Assembly (NCBI RefSeq): GCF_900167005.1
Contig: NZ_FUXW01000003.1
Span: 319,261-383,260, forward strand
Direction of reading: 5' to 3'
Length of the DNA: 64,000 bases
Source: Butyricicoccus pullicaecorum DSM 23266
GTDB lineage: Bacteria; Bacillota; Clostridia; Oscillospirales; Butyricicoccaceae
Both the position numbers and the translations under genes were made by a program. Shown here piece after piece: positions 53,750 to 61,585 of the stretch (position 1 is the first letter of the stretch; each line of letters starts with the position of its first letter). Under the pieces are notes generated by a model. That model had not been told where the DNA came from. It searched no databases and saw only the letters and a list, made by a program, of their open reading frames with translations.

Positions 53750-54751
53750 TTATTCCGGCATGGTTACGGTAACGCCAGACTCCTGGAGTTCAACAACAAC
53801 CTGGTTCAGAGCGTCCCAAGCCTGCTGACCGGTCTTCTCCGGAGCAGCCGGTGCGGGATACTCATACCACTCAACCAGCGGATTGTAGCCGCCCAGAATG
53901 GTGTTGCCGTCAGCGTCCATAGCCTTGGAGTCGCCAGTCCAGATACCGAATGCGCAGCCTACGATACCAACAACCAGGATCATCAGGATGCACTTAACAG
54001 GCGTCCAGCCCTTCTTGATCAGAGCGTAGATACCCAGCGTGATCAGCAGGGGCAGCAGCTTGGGCAGGATGCCGTCGAGCAGGCCCTGCAGGTTGATCGC
54101 AGGATTGCCGATGAAGATACGCAGCGTGGTGTTACCATAGTTTGCGATCAGACCGCCGACTACGAATACACCCAGGATGCTAGCTGCACGGGTGAATTCC
54201 TTCGCGTTGGAGGTCAGCATGGTGACAGCCTTGGTGCCCAGGCCGTAAGACCAGTGCATCAGCCACCAGCGGATCACAAACTGGAAGATATTGAATATCG
54301 CGAGGAACATGATGGCGCCGATGATGCTGCCGTCCATCGCCATGTTAGCGGTCAGACCAGCGGTGATCGGAACCAGGGTCAGCCAGAACAGCGCATCGCC
54401 GATGCCGCCGAGCGGGCCAGCTGCCGAAATACGTACGGAACGGATGGTCTGCGTATCGGTCTTGTTCTGCTCGAGCGAGAGCACGATACCCATTACAAAC
54501 GTTACCAGGAACGGGTGGGTGTTGAGGAAGTCCAGGTTATGTGCCATGGAAGCCTTCAGGTCTTCCTTGTTGGTGTGGATCTTCTTCAGACCGGGAAGCA
54601 TTGCCCACAGCCAGCCGCAGGCCTGCATTCTCTCGTAGTTGAACGATGCCTGCAGGAAGCAAGACATCCATACCATCTTATTCAAGGTCTTGTTATCCAG
54701 CTGAGGCGCCGGGGTCAGATCTTGGTACTTTTCAGGAATATTATATGCCAT
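53750..54751 (-). CDS. PTS mannose-family EIID (AgaD-type)
   Basis: A membrane component of the amino-sugar PTS. The 333 residues start at 54751 after GGGAGGTGA, overlapping the IIC stop by 11 bp. The IID family signature MVWMSCFLQASFNYERMQACGWLWAMLPGLKK and GPLGGIGDALFWLTLVPI are present, followed by several membrane segments. It forms the translocation complex with IIC. Confidence 0.92.
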   Translation of the reverse strand: MAYNIPEKYQDLTPAPQLDNKTLNKMVWMSCFLQASFNYERMQACGWLWAMLPGLKKIHTNKEDLKASMAHNLDFLNTHPFLVTFVMGIVLSLEQNKTDTQTIRSVRISAAGPLGGIGDALFWLTLVPITAGLTANMAMDGSIIGAIMFLAIFNIFQFVIRWWLMHWSYGLGTKAVTMLTSNAKEFTRAASILGVFVVGGLIANYGNTTLRIFIGNPAINLQGLLDGILPKLLPLLITLGIYALIKKGWTPVKCILMILVVGIVGCAFGIWTGDSKAMDADGNTILGGYNPLVEWYEYPAPAAPEKTGQQAWDALNQVVVELQESGVTVTMPE

Positions 54752-55574
54752 CACAGTCACCTCCCATGTTGCTTGCGCTCATGCCTGCGTTCTCCTTGAT
54801 CTTGCTGTGGATGGTGAAGTCATAGATTGCAATTGCAATACCTACGAATGCACACAGGATCAGGGTTGCGCCAGACGTGGAGGCATTGGCGCTGCACAGC
54901 AGAGCCATAACGAAGCCTGCCAGCAGGAAGCCCCACATCTCCTTGGACATCATGACCTTCATCAGGATTGCGAAGCCGACGAACTTCATAGCGCCGCCTG
55001 CTGCATCCAGACCAGCCATTACCCAAGAGTAAGTGTAGGACAGGTTCTTCAGCGTCTCGCCCAGTGCCGAGCCGCCGTACAGACCAGCGACTGCCAGCAG
55101 ACCGAACAGGGTGCCGAGGATAGCCATTTCGGTGAAGTTGATGTTGCGGATGCCCTTGACATCTGCATTCTCAGCGCACTTGTCAGCCTTAGCCATCATA
55201 CCGGACATGATGGTGAAGGTCAGGGTAACTGCGTACTGGCCGAATACTGCGAACGGGATCGCAAGACCCATCGCTGCACCGACACCGTCTGCAGTTGCCT
55301 CCATGTTCAGAGAGACTGCGAATACGGTTGCCATAATACCACCCAGGATTGCGTTGGGGGGCTGAGCGCCGCCGATCGGCATGCTGCCGATCTGAATCAG
55401 CTGGTATGCGCCGCCGACGACGATACCGAGTTCAAAGTTGCCGAGGATTGCACCGATAATCGGGCAGGTTACGATCGGCTGATAAAGAGACTCCAAGAAG
55501 CTGAACTGGTCAATACCCATGATAAACGCGACCACGAAGACCAGTACCGCCTGGATTATGGTAATGTGTTCCAT
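54741..55574 (-). CDS. PTS mannose-family EIIC (AgaC/W-type)
   Basis: The sugar-translocating membrane subunit. The 277 residues start at 55574 after GGAAAGGAG. Typical segments are FIMGIDQFSFLESLYQPIVTCPIIGAILGN, GGAYQLIQIGSMPIGGAQPPNAILGGIMATVFAV and a C-terminal membrane bundle. It is cotranscribed with IIB upstream and IID downstream. By locus content the substrate is GalNAc or a related amino sugar. Confidence 0.92.
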   Translation of the reverse strand: MEHITIIQAVLVFVVAFIMGIDQFSFLESLYQPIVTCPIIGAILGNFELGIVVGGAYQLIQIGSMPIGGAQPPNAILGGIMATVFAVSLNMEATADGVGAAMGLAIPFAVFGQYAVTLTFTIMSGMMAKADKCAENADVKGIRNINFTEMAILGTLFGLLAVAGLYGGSALGETLKNLSYTYSWVMAGLDAAGGAMKFVGFAILMKVMMSKEMWGFLLAGFVMALLCSANASTSGATLILCAFVGIAIAIYDFTIHSKIKENAGMSASNMGGDCDGI

Positions 55575-55614
55575 TTGTACTCCTTTCCAGGTCATCCTGG
55601 TTCAAGCAAAAGGT

Positions 55615-56091
55615 TTACTTGAACAGCTTATCAATACTTTCTGCAGGGGTGTCCGGAACTCGCTTGATTTCGAGCTCTACACCCAGATCCTGCATTTTCT
55701 TAAATGCAGCAACGTCGGCATCATCTACCGCAACAGACGTTGCAACCTGGCGCTTCCCATCTGCCATGTGCATGTTGCCGATGTTGACTTTCTTGATCGG
55801 TACACCGCCCTCAACCAGCTTGAGGACATCCTGCGGGGTTTCGCAGATGATGGCGATGTGCTGATTGGGAGAAGCCTTGTGGATGATGTTGATGGTCTTT
55901 TCGATGGTGAAGAAGCGGGTCTGAGCATAAGCCGGAGCCGCCATGTTCATCAGGCCCTGACGGAACTCATCCGCAGCAACCTTATCGTTTGCAACGAGCA
56001 GCAGGTTTGCGCCAACGACGCCGCACCACTGGGTTGCAACCTGACCATGGATCAAACGGTTGTCAATTCTTGTCAATACAATATCTGGCAT
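55615..56091 (-). CDS. PTS mannose-family EIIB (AgaB/V-type)
   Basis: The 158-residue phosphotransfer protein has the active histidine in IDNRLIHGQVATQW (His15). The VANDKVAADEFRQGLMNMAAP segment is typical of mannose-family EIIB. It is the first gene of the PTS unit (IIB-IIC-IID-unknown-IIA-agaS-yajC), preceded by AAAGGGGAAA and by a promoter with tandem repeats. Confidence 0.92.
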   Translation of the reverse strand: MPDIVLTRIDNRLIHGQVATQWCGVVGANLLLVANDKVAADEFRQGLMNMAAPAYAQTRFFTIEKTINIIHKASPNQHIAIICETPQDVLKLVEGGVPIKKVNIGNMHMADGKRQVATSVAVDDADVAAFKKMQDLGVELEIKRVPDTPAESIDKLFK

Positions 56092-56588
56092 AAATATTTC
56101 CCCTTTCTTGCAGACTTGCGTGTGACTAAAAAATGTTTCCCCTCTCTTTCAAATTTTCTGAAGACGTTCATCCCGGGAAGCAGGGCCTGAACCGTTTTCC
56201 ATTACACAAATTATTGTAGCAGAAGGTTTCTTTTATTTAGTTGCACTTTTCATCTGTTCTTTTGCACTTTTGATTTGTATAATTTTACAAATTTTTAAAA
56301 AATGAGACCGTAAAATTGTACCTAATTATCAAATTGTGATAATCTTTTGCGCAAAATTGTGATATTTTGGAGTTCTCTTTTCAATCTGTTTTTTGCTCTT
56401 TTATCGAACTTTTTACCGCATTTTTTGCAAGTTTTACCGAATTTTACTAGGGTTTTTATCTATTTGTCAGATTTTTATCAAACCTTTCTGTTTTCCATTT
56501 TCCAGCTATTTTTCTGAAATTTGGACACTGTCCATCTTGCACGGACAGCCCCTCAACTTGTTTATACCAGACGGTCTCGACCGCAAAT
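56092..56588. other. AT-rich regulatory gap upstream of the PTS operon
   Basis: About 500 bp without a gene. It holds the PTS promoter and its direct repeats. Further upstream are a palindrome ATTATCA-AATTG-TGATAAT (56325-56343) and a second AAATTGTGATA copy at 56354-56364 that repeats 56331-56341. The rest, up to the alkD 3' end, is T-rich on the plus strand with nothing recognised. Confidence 0.6.
56213..56274 (-). promoter_or_regulatory. PTS operon promoter with tandem activator-type repeats
   Basis: On the minus strand the -10 is TACAAT (56218-56213) but the -35 hexamer at 17 bp is poor (ACTAAA). Immediately upstream lie two copies of a 13-bp sequence, plus-strand TTGCACTTTTCAT (56241-56253) and TTGCACTTTTGAT (56262-56274). 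They differ at one base and are spaced 21 bp, two helical turns. This is the usual arrangement of AraC-family activator half-sites. Confidence 0.65.
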
Positions 56589-57308
56589 TTAACCGGTTTG
56601 CCTTTTTGGCTTTTCTGTGCTCTTCAGTTTGTTTCTGCTCTGTTGCGTTATCACGCGAAAGTCCCCAGTTAACCGCCTGGATTCCAGCATTTTTTGCAGC
56701 GTTTTGCGGTGCGTCCAAGTGTCCAAACCCGACTGTTCCAGAAAGTCCAGCGTCTGCTTGGGAAAGCGAACGCCGCACATGGACAGTGCCCACGCCACGC
56801 CCATCCGCGCGTTATATCCCTGCGCCGGAACGCCCGCAAGCGCCTCGAGCGTGCGCTGTAAATCGTCCTGTCCTTCAAACAGCTCCAGCGCCATAACTGC
56901 ACCAAATCGTGCGTGAAATTCCTCCATACTGTGCAAATAGGGCTGAATAAAGTCCCACCAAGCTGCACGATCGGTTAGGTCAAATGAGGCGCACACACCG
57001 TCACACACTGCCCAGTTGTCAATCCGCGGCACAAAGTCTGCCGTGCGTGCAAACCGCTCACACTGCTCCATGGGAGCGGTCGCGATCACAATACCCCGGA
57101 TCATGGTTTCCTCGTACCACGCGTCCGGCGCAGGATCGTCCAGCCATGCCCGCCAGTCGCCGCACACAATCTCCTGTGCCAGCTTGCGCAGCACCGGCAT
57201 ACGCACGCCCAGAATGTTTTCCTTGCCCGGAATCAGTCGCTTCTGAAACGCCTGATATCCTGTGTCCTGCGCCTGCTGCAGCCGTTCCGCACTCACTTGT
57301 CTAATCAT
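56589..57308 (-). CDS. DNA alkylation repair protein (AlkD-like)
   Basis: The 239-residue all-helical HEAT-like protein starts at 57308 after GGAGGATG, overlapping the upstream gene's stop by 4 bp. Segments IPGKENILGVRMPVLRKLAQEI and DNWAVCDGVCASF match the AlkD family, DNA glycosylases for bulky or alkylated bases. Some relatives are non-catalytic. The C-terminal tail is basic. Confidence 0.85.
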   Translation of the reverse strand: MIRQVSAERLQQAQDTGYQAFQKRLIPGKENILGVRMPVLRKLAQEIVCGDWRAWLDDPAPDAWYEETMIRGIVIATAPMEQCERFARTADFVPRIDNWAVCDGVCASFDLTDRAAWWDFIQPYLHSMEEFHARFGAVMALELFEGQDDLQRTLEALAGVPAQGYNARMGVAWALSMCGVRFPKQTLDFLEQSGLDTWTHRKTLQKMLESRRLTGDFRVITQQSRNKLKSTEKPKRQTG

Positions 57309-58531
57309 GTTACATCCTCCAGCAATCCAAGGTCGGATTTCCATTGCAGGACACGACGCACCGCGCTGTTGATCGTGTCCTCGTCGATCGTTCCCGCGTT
57401 CACCGCGTCCAGTACAGCCTGATACTGAGTCACAAAGGCACTCGAAAGCAGCAAATCATTGCCCGCCTGTACAGCTTGCACGGCTGCGTCACCACTGCCT
57501 GCCGTCTGCGTGATCGCTTCCATAGACAGGTCATCAGTTACGATGACGCCGTCAAAGCCCAACTCCTCGCGCAAAATCTGGTGCATAGTCAGACTGAGTG
57601 AGGCCGGATGGTGCGCATCAAAGGCTTCAATAATGTTATGGCTGACCAGAACAGCGTCGGCACCCTGCCGAATGCCTGCTTGGAAAGGCAGAAAATCGCT
57701 TTCCCGGAAGGTGGAAGCCGGTCGGGTGTCGGTCACGAGCGCCGTGTGCGTGTCACCGTTGGACCCGTACCCCGGGAAGTGCTTGAGCACGCTGCCCATG
57801 CCGTCCTGTTTCATCGTACGCACGACCACGCCCACATAGTCCGATGTATCCGCAGCATTTTTGCCGAATGTGCGCGCATACATAAAATCATTTGCATTGG
57901 TACTCACGTCGGCCACCGGTGCAAGGTTGACGTTGATGCCCATTTCCAGCAGAAAACGGTCTTTTTCAGCGGTATCTGCCTCAATGCCTTCCATTCCGCC
58001 TTGTGCATAAACCTCCTGCGGAGACTCAAACGGCCAGCTGCGCAGCGTCTTGAATCGGCTGGCACGTACCACCGTACCGCCTTCCTCATCGGTTCCGATG
58101 AGCAGCGGAATGTCTGCCGCATCCTGATAAGACTGCACAGTCTGGGCGACTGCGTCGCGCGTCTTGTCCTCAAAATCGCGTGCAAAGAGTACATATCCTG
58201 CCGGGTTGTACTGTTCGATCAACTCGACTGCACCGGTGTCCGGACAGCGCACCCAAAACATCTGTGCAGCCTTTTGCTCGAGCGTCATTTGCTCTATGAT
58301 GCCATCCATCGGATGCGTGCCCAGCGGCGCAGTGTCGTCTGCGGACTCGATGTTCGGTTCGGTCTCCTGCTCGATCGATTCCGGCTGCTCGGCCGGCTGA
58401 GTCTGCGCGGTATCCTGCGCAGGCTGCTTTTCTGGCATGGTCGACTGTCCTGCCGGAAAGACAAACACAAACGCCCCGATGCTGACGATTGCCAGCAACA
58501 AAGCACACAACAGCGAAGTCTTGCGTTTCAT
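57305..58531 (-). CDS. Exported glycoside hydrolase family 3 (NagZ-like beta-N-acetylhexosaminidase)
   Basis: The 408-residue protein has an N-terminal signal anchor (about 7-27) and a Gln/Glu/Pro-rich linker before the GH3 barrel. NagZ-type motifs are IGTDEEGGTVVR, the Asp-His acid/base loop in LKHFPGYGSNGDTHTAL, and VIVTDDLSMEAI with the nucleophile Asp. Such enzymes cut GlcNAc from muropeptides or other glycans at the cell surface. The canonical loop has PGHG where this one has PGYG. It is coupled to alkD. Confidence 0.9.
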   Translation of the reverse strand: MKRKTSLLCALLLAIVSIGAFVFVFPAGQSTMPEKQPAQDTAQTQPAEQPESIEQETEPNIESADDTAPLGTHPMDGIIEQMTLEQKAAQMFWVRCPDTGAVELIEQYNPAGYVLFARDFEDKTRDAVAQTVQSYQDAADIPLLIGTDEEGGTVVRASRFKTLRSWPFESPQEVYAQGGMEGIEADTAEKDRFLLEMGINVNLAPVADVSTNANDFMYARTFGKNAADTSDYVGVVVRTMKQDGMGSVLKHFPGYGSNGDTHTALVTDTRPASTFRESDFLPFQAGIRQGADAVLVSHNIIEAFDAHHPASLSLTMHQILREELGFDGVIVTDDLSMEAITQTAGSGDAAVQAVQAGNDLLLSSAFVTQYQAVLDAVNAGTIDEDTINSAVRRVLQWKSDLGLLEDVT

Positions 58532-58568
58532 TGCTTTTTCCTCCTTTTTATGGCTGTTTTTCGGATTC

Positions 58569-58602
58569 TATTATACCATAACCGGCTATGTTGTGTTATA
58601 AT
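58569..58602. promoter_or_regulatory. Divergent extended -10 promoters
   Basis: For gluQ, TGTTATAAT with -10 at 58597-58602; for the GH3 gene, TGGTATAAT on the minus strand with -10 at 58574-58569. Both lack good -35 boxes, and their upstream regions overlap. Confidence 0.5.
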
Positions 58603-58632
58603 AATGAAAGATTTTCGCAAAGGAGCTTGACC

Positions 58633-59577
58633 ATGAAACAACTCGTCGGGCGGTTCGCGCCCTCGCCCAGCGGTCGAATGCATCTGGGCAACGTGCTGTG
58701 TGCACTGCTGTCCTGGCTGTCCGCCCGCAGTCAAAATGGAGGGTATGTTCTGCGCATCGAGGACTTAGACCCCGATCGCTGCCCGCGTTCCTATGCCGAT
58801 CTCATCGAAGACGACCTCACCTGGCTGGGTCTTGACTGGGATGCCGGCGGCTCCAAGGGCGGGCCGGACGGCTCCTACTACCAGAGCGAGCGCACCGAGA
58901 TTTACCAGCACTATTTTGATCTGCTCGAGCAAAAGGGATTGATTTATCCCTGTTTTTGTTCGCGTGCTGCCCTGCACGCGGCCTCTGCCCCGCACCTGTC
59001 AGACGGTCGTGTCATCTATGCGGGCACCTGCCGGAATTTGACACCGGACGAGGTTGCACAAAAGCGCAAAACCCGCAAACCGGCGGCACGTCTGATCGTC
59101 CCCGACCGCACGATTACCTTTACCGATGGTTTGCAGGGCGAATGCACCGAGCACCTGCCTACCGAGTGCGGTGACTTCATCATTCGCCGCTCGGACGGCG
59201 TGTTTGCCTACCAGCTGGCCGTCGTAGTCGACGATGCCCTTGAAGGTGTCACCGAAGTCGTGCGCGGACGCGATTTGCTGGGCTCGACCGCGCGTCAGAT
59301 CTGGCTGCATGAGCTGCTGGGCTTCACCCCGCCGCAGTTCATTCACATGCCGCTGCTGAACGACGTGGACGGACGACGGCTGTCCAAGCGCGACGCCGAC
59401 CTTGACCTCGGCATCCTGCGCACACGCTTTACACCCGAACAGCTGACCGGTGCACTGGCCTGCGCGGCCGGTCTGATCGACCGTCCCGAAGCCATCTCTG
59501 CCCGTGAGCTCATCCCGCTCTTCTCCTGGGATCGCGTTCCGCACGGCGATTTATGCCTGCCCGAGGGCATTTTCTGA
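58633..59577 (+). CDS. gluQ: Glutamyl-Q tRNA(Asp) synthetase
   Basis: A truncated GluRS paralogue that attaches glutamate to the queuosine base of tRNA-Asp. The 314 residues start at 58633 after AGGAG. The class I motif is RFAPSPSGRMHLGN and the KMSKS-type loop is RRLSKRD. YPCFCSRA supplies part of the zinc site, and the anticodon-binding domain is absent as expected. It implies queuosine-modified tRNA in this organism. Confidence 0.92.
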   Translation: MKQLVGRFAPSPSGRMHLGNVLCALLSWLSARSQNGGYVLRIEDLDPDRCPRSYADLIEDDLTWLGLDWDAGGSKGGPDGSYYQSERTEIYQHYFDLLEQKGLIYPCFCSRAALHAASAPHLSDGRVIYAGTCRNLTPDEVAQKRKTRKPAARLIVPDRTITFTDGLQGECTEHLPTECGDFIIRRSDGVFAYQLAVVVDDALEGVTEVVRGRDLLGSTARQIWLHELLGFTPPQFIHMPLLNDVDGRRLSKRDADLDLGILRTRFTPEQLTGALACAAGLIDRPEAISARELIPLFSWDRVPHGDLCLPEGIF

Positions 59578-59589
59578 TCGTTTGCATCA

Positions 59590-59618
59590 TTGAACCCATC
59601 CCCTGCCTGTGCTATAAT
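59590..59618 (+). promoter_or_regulatory. Promoter for Lrp-type gene
   Basis: TTGAAC (59590-59595), 17 bp, TATAAT (59613-59618). Confidence 0.7.
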
Positions 59619-59658
59619 AGTTCTATAACATTTCTGTAAGGAAGCGAGACAACAGCCT

Positions 59659-60117
59659 ATGATCGACCGCATCAATCTGGATATCCTGCGCTGCCTGCGT
59701 GAGAACGCGCGGTGCAAGGCGTCCGATATCAGCCACAAAGTGAATCTATCCGTTTCAGCGGTCATCGAACGCATCCGACGCATGGAGGCCGCTGGCATCA
59801 TCCGACAGTACACCGTACTCATCGACCCCAAGCAGGTCGGAAACGACCTGACCGCGCTGATGGAAGTCAGTCTGGAACACCCCAAATACTATGATGATCT
59901 GGTCGATATGATTCGCCGTCATCCCAACGTTGCCGAGTGCCACTATCTGACCGGTGAGTTTGACTTCCTGCTCAAGATCATCACCGACTCGTCGGCCAGC
60001 CTCGAGCAGATTCACCGTACCATCAAGAGCATTCCGGGCGTGTCGGCTACCAAGACCCATTTTGTCCTCAAGACCATCAAGGACGAGGTCGCCATGCTGC
60101 CCGATCATCTGGACTAA
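59659..60117 (+). CDS. Lrp/AsnC-family transcriptional regulator
   Basis: The 152-residue protein has an N-terminal winged helix-turn-helix (INLDILRCLRENARCKASDISHKVNLSVSAVIERIRRMEAAGII) and a C-terminal RAM/ACT-like domain (VAECHYLTGEFDFLLKI) that binds amino acids. Targets are not evident from neighbours. It is monocistronic with its own promoter and terminator. Confidence 0.92.
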   Translation: MIDRINLDILRCLRENARCKASDISHKVNLSVSAVIERIRRMEAAGIIRQYTVLIDPKQVGNDLTALMEVSLEHPKYYDDLVDMIRRHPNVAECHYLTGEFDFLLKIITDSSASLEQIHRTIKSIPGVSATKTHFVLKTIKDEVAMLPDHLD

Positions 60118-60148
60118 AAAAGCAGACACCATTTGGTGTCTGCTTTTT
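60117..60148. terminator. Bidirectional terminator
   Basis: The stem AAAAAGCAGACACC/GGTGTCTGCTTTTT with an ATTT loop ends the Lrp gene and the convergent lipoprotein gene. Confidence 0.85.
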
Positions 60149-60151
60149 CTT

Positions 60152-60799
60152 TTATAGATTGGGGTCGTATTCGCATTCGACCAGTACCTGCTGCTCTCCA
60201 TTCTCCCACCACTGTGCAACACAAAAATAATTGGCTTCCTGACCCTCATAAGGCACAAAACCAGCGTCTGCATTGCTCAGATCGACAAAGAGCGTCGCGT
60301 CCTGCATCTTGTAAGGCTGACCGTTCCAGGTAATCTCAAAATCACCGAAAGCAATGACCGAGCCGATGCAGTCCTCAGCGGCTGCGTCCACCGGCGCGTC
60401 CACCAGGAACTTCGGGAACGACCACTCCATCGTCGTTTCCTTCATATCGCTCTGGAATACGCACTGTCCCTCCACCGTTGAACCCTGGAGGATGACACGG
60501 GTTCCCTCGCTTGCCGTATTGATGACATTGCCCTGAAATTCACAATTCACAAAGGTAATCTGTGCGTTTTCTCCGCTGACCGTGACATCCTGCTCAAAAA
60601 TCAGGTCACTTACGTCCTTCTGCTCTCCGTCGGCCAGCGCAAAGGTGTACTCGGTCGCCGTCTGCTTGCCGCTCTCCTCGCCCTCAGCTGTCTGCGTTTG
60701 GGTCTGGGCCTCGGCCTGCTGGTCTGTGTCGGTCTGACCGCAGCCGCCCAGCGCGAGCAGCAAACACATGGTCAAAAACAGTACTGCCATCTTTTTCAT
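60152..60799 (-). CDS. Putative lipoprotein of unknown function
   Basis: The 215-residue protein starts at 60799 after GGAGGG. A lipoprotein signal (KKMAVLFLTMCLLLALGGC, lipobox LGGC) is followed by a Gln/Thr-rich low-complexity linker. Next comes a domain with beta-helix-like ladder (NAQITFVNCEFQGNVINTASEGTRVILQGSTVEG). No known family recognised. Confidence 0.75.
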   Translation of the reverse strand: MKKMAVLFLTMCLLLALGGCGQTDTDQQAEAQTQTQTAEGEESGKQTATEYTFALADGEQKDVSDLIFEQDVTVSGENAQITFVNCEFQGNVINTASEGTRVILQGSTVEGQCVFQSDMKETTMEWSFPKFLVDAPVDAAAEDCIGSVIAFGDFEITWNGQPYKMQDATLFVDLSNADAGFVPYEGQEANYFCVAQWWENGEQQVLVECEYDPNL

Positions 60800-60939
60800 C
60801 TTTTTGCCCTCCATTTCTTCTTGCATGTTGTGTACGCGTGCCAGGATGGATGGATATTTTTATCATTGTATCACTTTACCAGAGAGAAATCAATGCAATT
60901 TTCCAGCCTGTTATCCGGGATTTCCGACCGCGATTTTGC

Positions 60940-60969
60940 TTTACAGTCTCCCCCGGTCTGTCGTATAAT
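60940..60969 (+). promoter_or_regulatory. Promoter for the MaoC gene
   Basis: TTTACA (60940-60945), 18 bp, TATAAT (60964-60969). Confidence 0.65.
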
Positions 60970-61025
60970 GGACATAAGAAAAACGGCAGTCCGTGCTGCT
61001 TGTCTAATGGAAAGGATGCGATCCC

Positions 61026-61478
61026 ATGGCAGAAAAAAAAGTGTTCCACATTGGCGACCGTGCCTCGTTCTCCAAGACCATTTCTGAGAGCGATGTCTAC
61101 GCGTTCGCAGGCATTACAGGTGATTTTAACGGTCTGCACATGAATGCAGAGTTTGCACGGCACACGCGCTATGGCAAGCGCATCGTGCACGGCAATATTC
61201 CGGCCAGCTTTATCTCGACCGCAATGGGCATGTCTCTGCCCGGACCGGGTGCGATCTTTGTCGATCAGAGCACCAAGTTCTTAAAGCCGGTCTACTATAA
61301 CGACACCATCACGGCAAACATCCAGCTCATTGAAGCGCGCACCAAGGGTGAATTTTACGTATGCACCATCAAGGGCGAATGCCGCAACCAGCACGGTGAA
61401 ATTGTCATTGTCAGCGTCTGTCACGAAATGATCTCGATGGACGAGGTTGAGATCGTACAGGACGACGACGAGGACTGA
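61026..61478 (+). CDS. MaoC-family dehydratase (R-specific enoyl-CoA hydratase-like)
   Basis: A 150-residue hot-dog-fold protein. The catalytic Asp/His motif is in FAGITGDFNGLHMNAEFA, followed by RIVHGNIPASFISTAMGMSLPGPG. Homologues hydrate trans-2-enoyl-CoA to (R)-3-hydroxyacyl-CoA. In butyrate producers this may touch the crotonyl-CoA branch, but it stands alone here and the substrate is open. GGAAAGGATG precedes the start. Confidence 0.85.
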   Translation: MAEKKVFHIGDRASFSKTISESDVYAFAGITGDFNGLHMNAEFARHTRYGKRIVHGNIPASFISTAMGMSLPGPGAIFVDQSTKFLKPVYYNDTITANIQLIEARTKGEFYVCTIKGECRNQHGEIVIVSVCHEMISMDEVEIVQDDDED

Positions 61479-61498
61479 TTCCCTTTCCAGCCACTGTC

Positions 61499-61538
61499 CC
61501 CGACCCGGGTTTTGCCCGTGGTCGGGTCTTTTTTTTTG
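61499..61538 (+). terminator. Terminator after the MaoC gene
   Basis: Nested stems CCCGACC/GGTCGGG and CGGG/CCCG are followed by a T-rich run of ten or more. Confidence 0.8.
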
Positions 61539-61539
61539 C

Positions 61540-61576
61540 AAAAAAAGACCGCTGAGGATGATTCTCTCAGCGGTCT
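61540..61576 (-). terminator. Terminator of the pot operon
   Basis: The stem AGACCGCTGAG/CTCAGCGGTCT (61546-61576) is followed on the minus strand by U7. Confidence 0.85.
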
Positions 61577-61585
61577 GCCTGTTTT

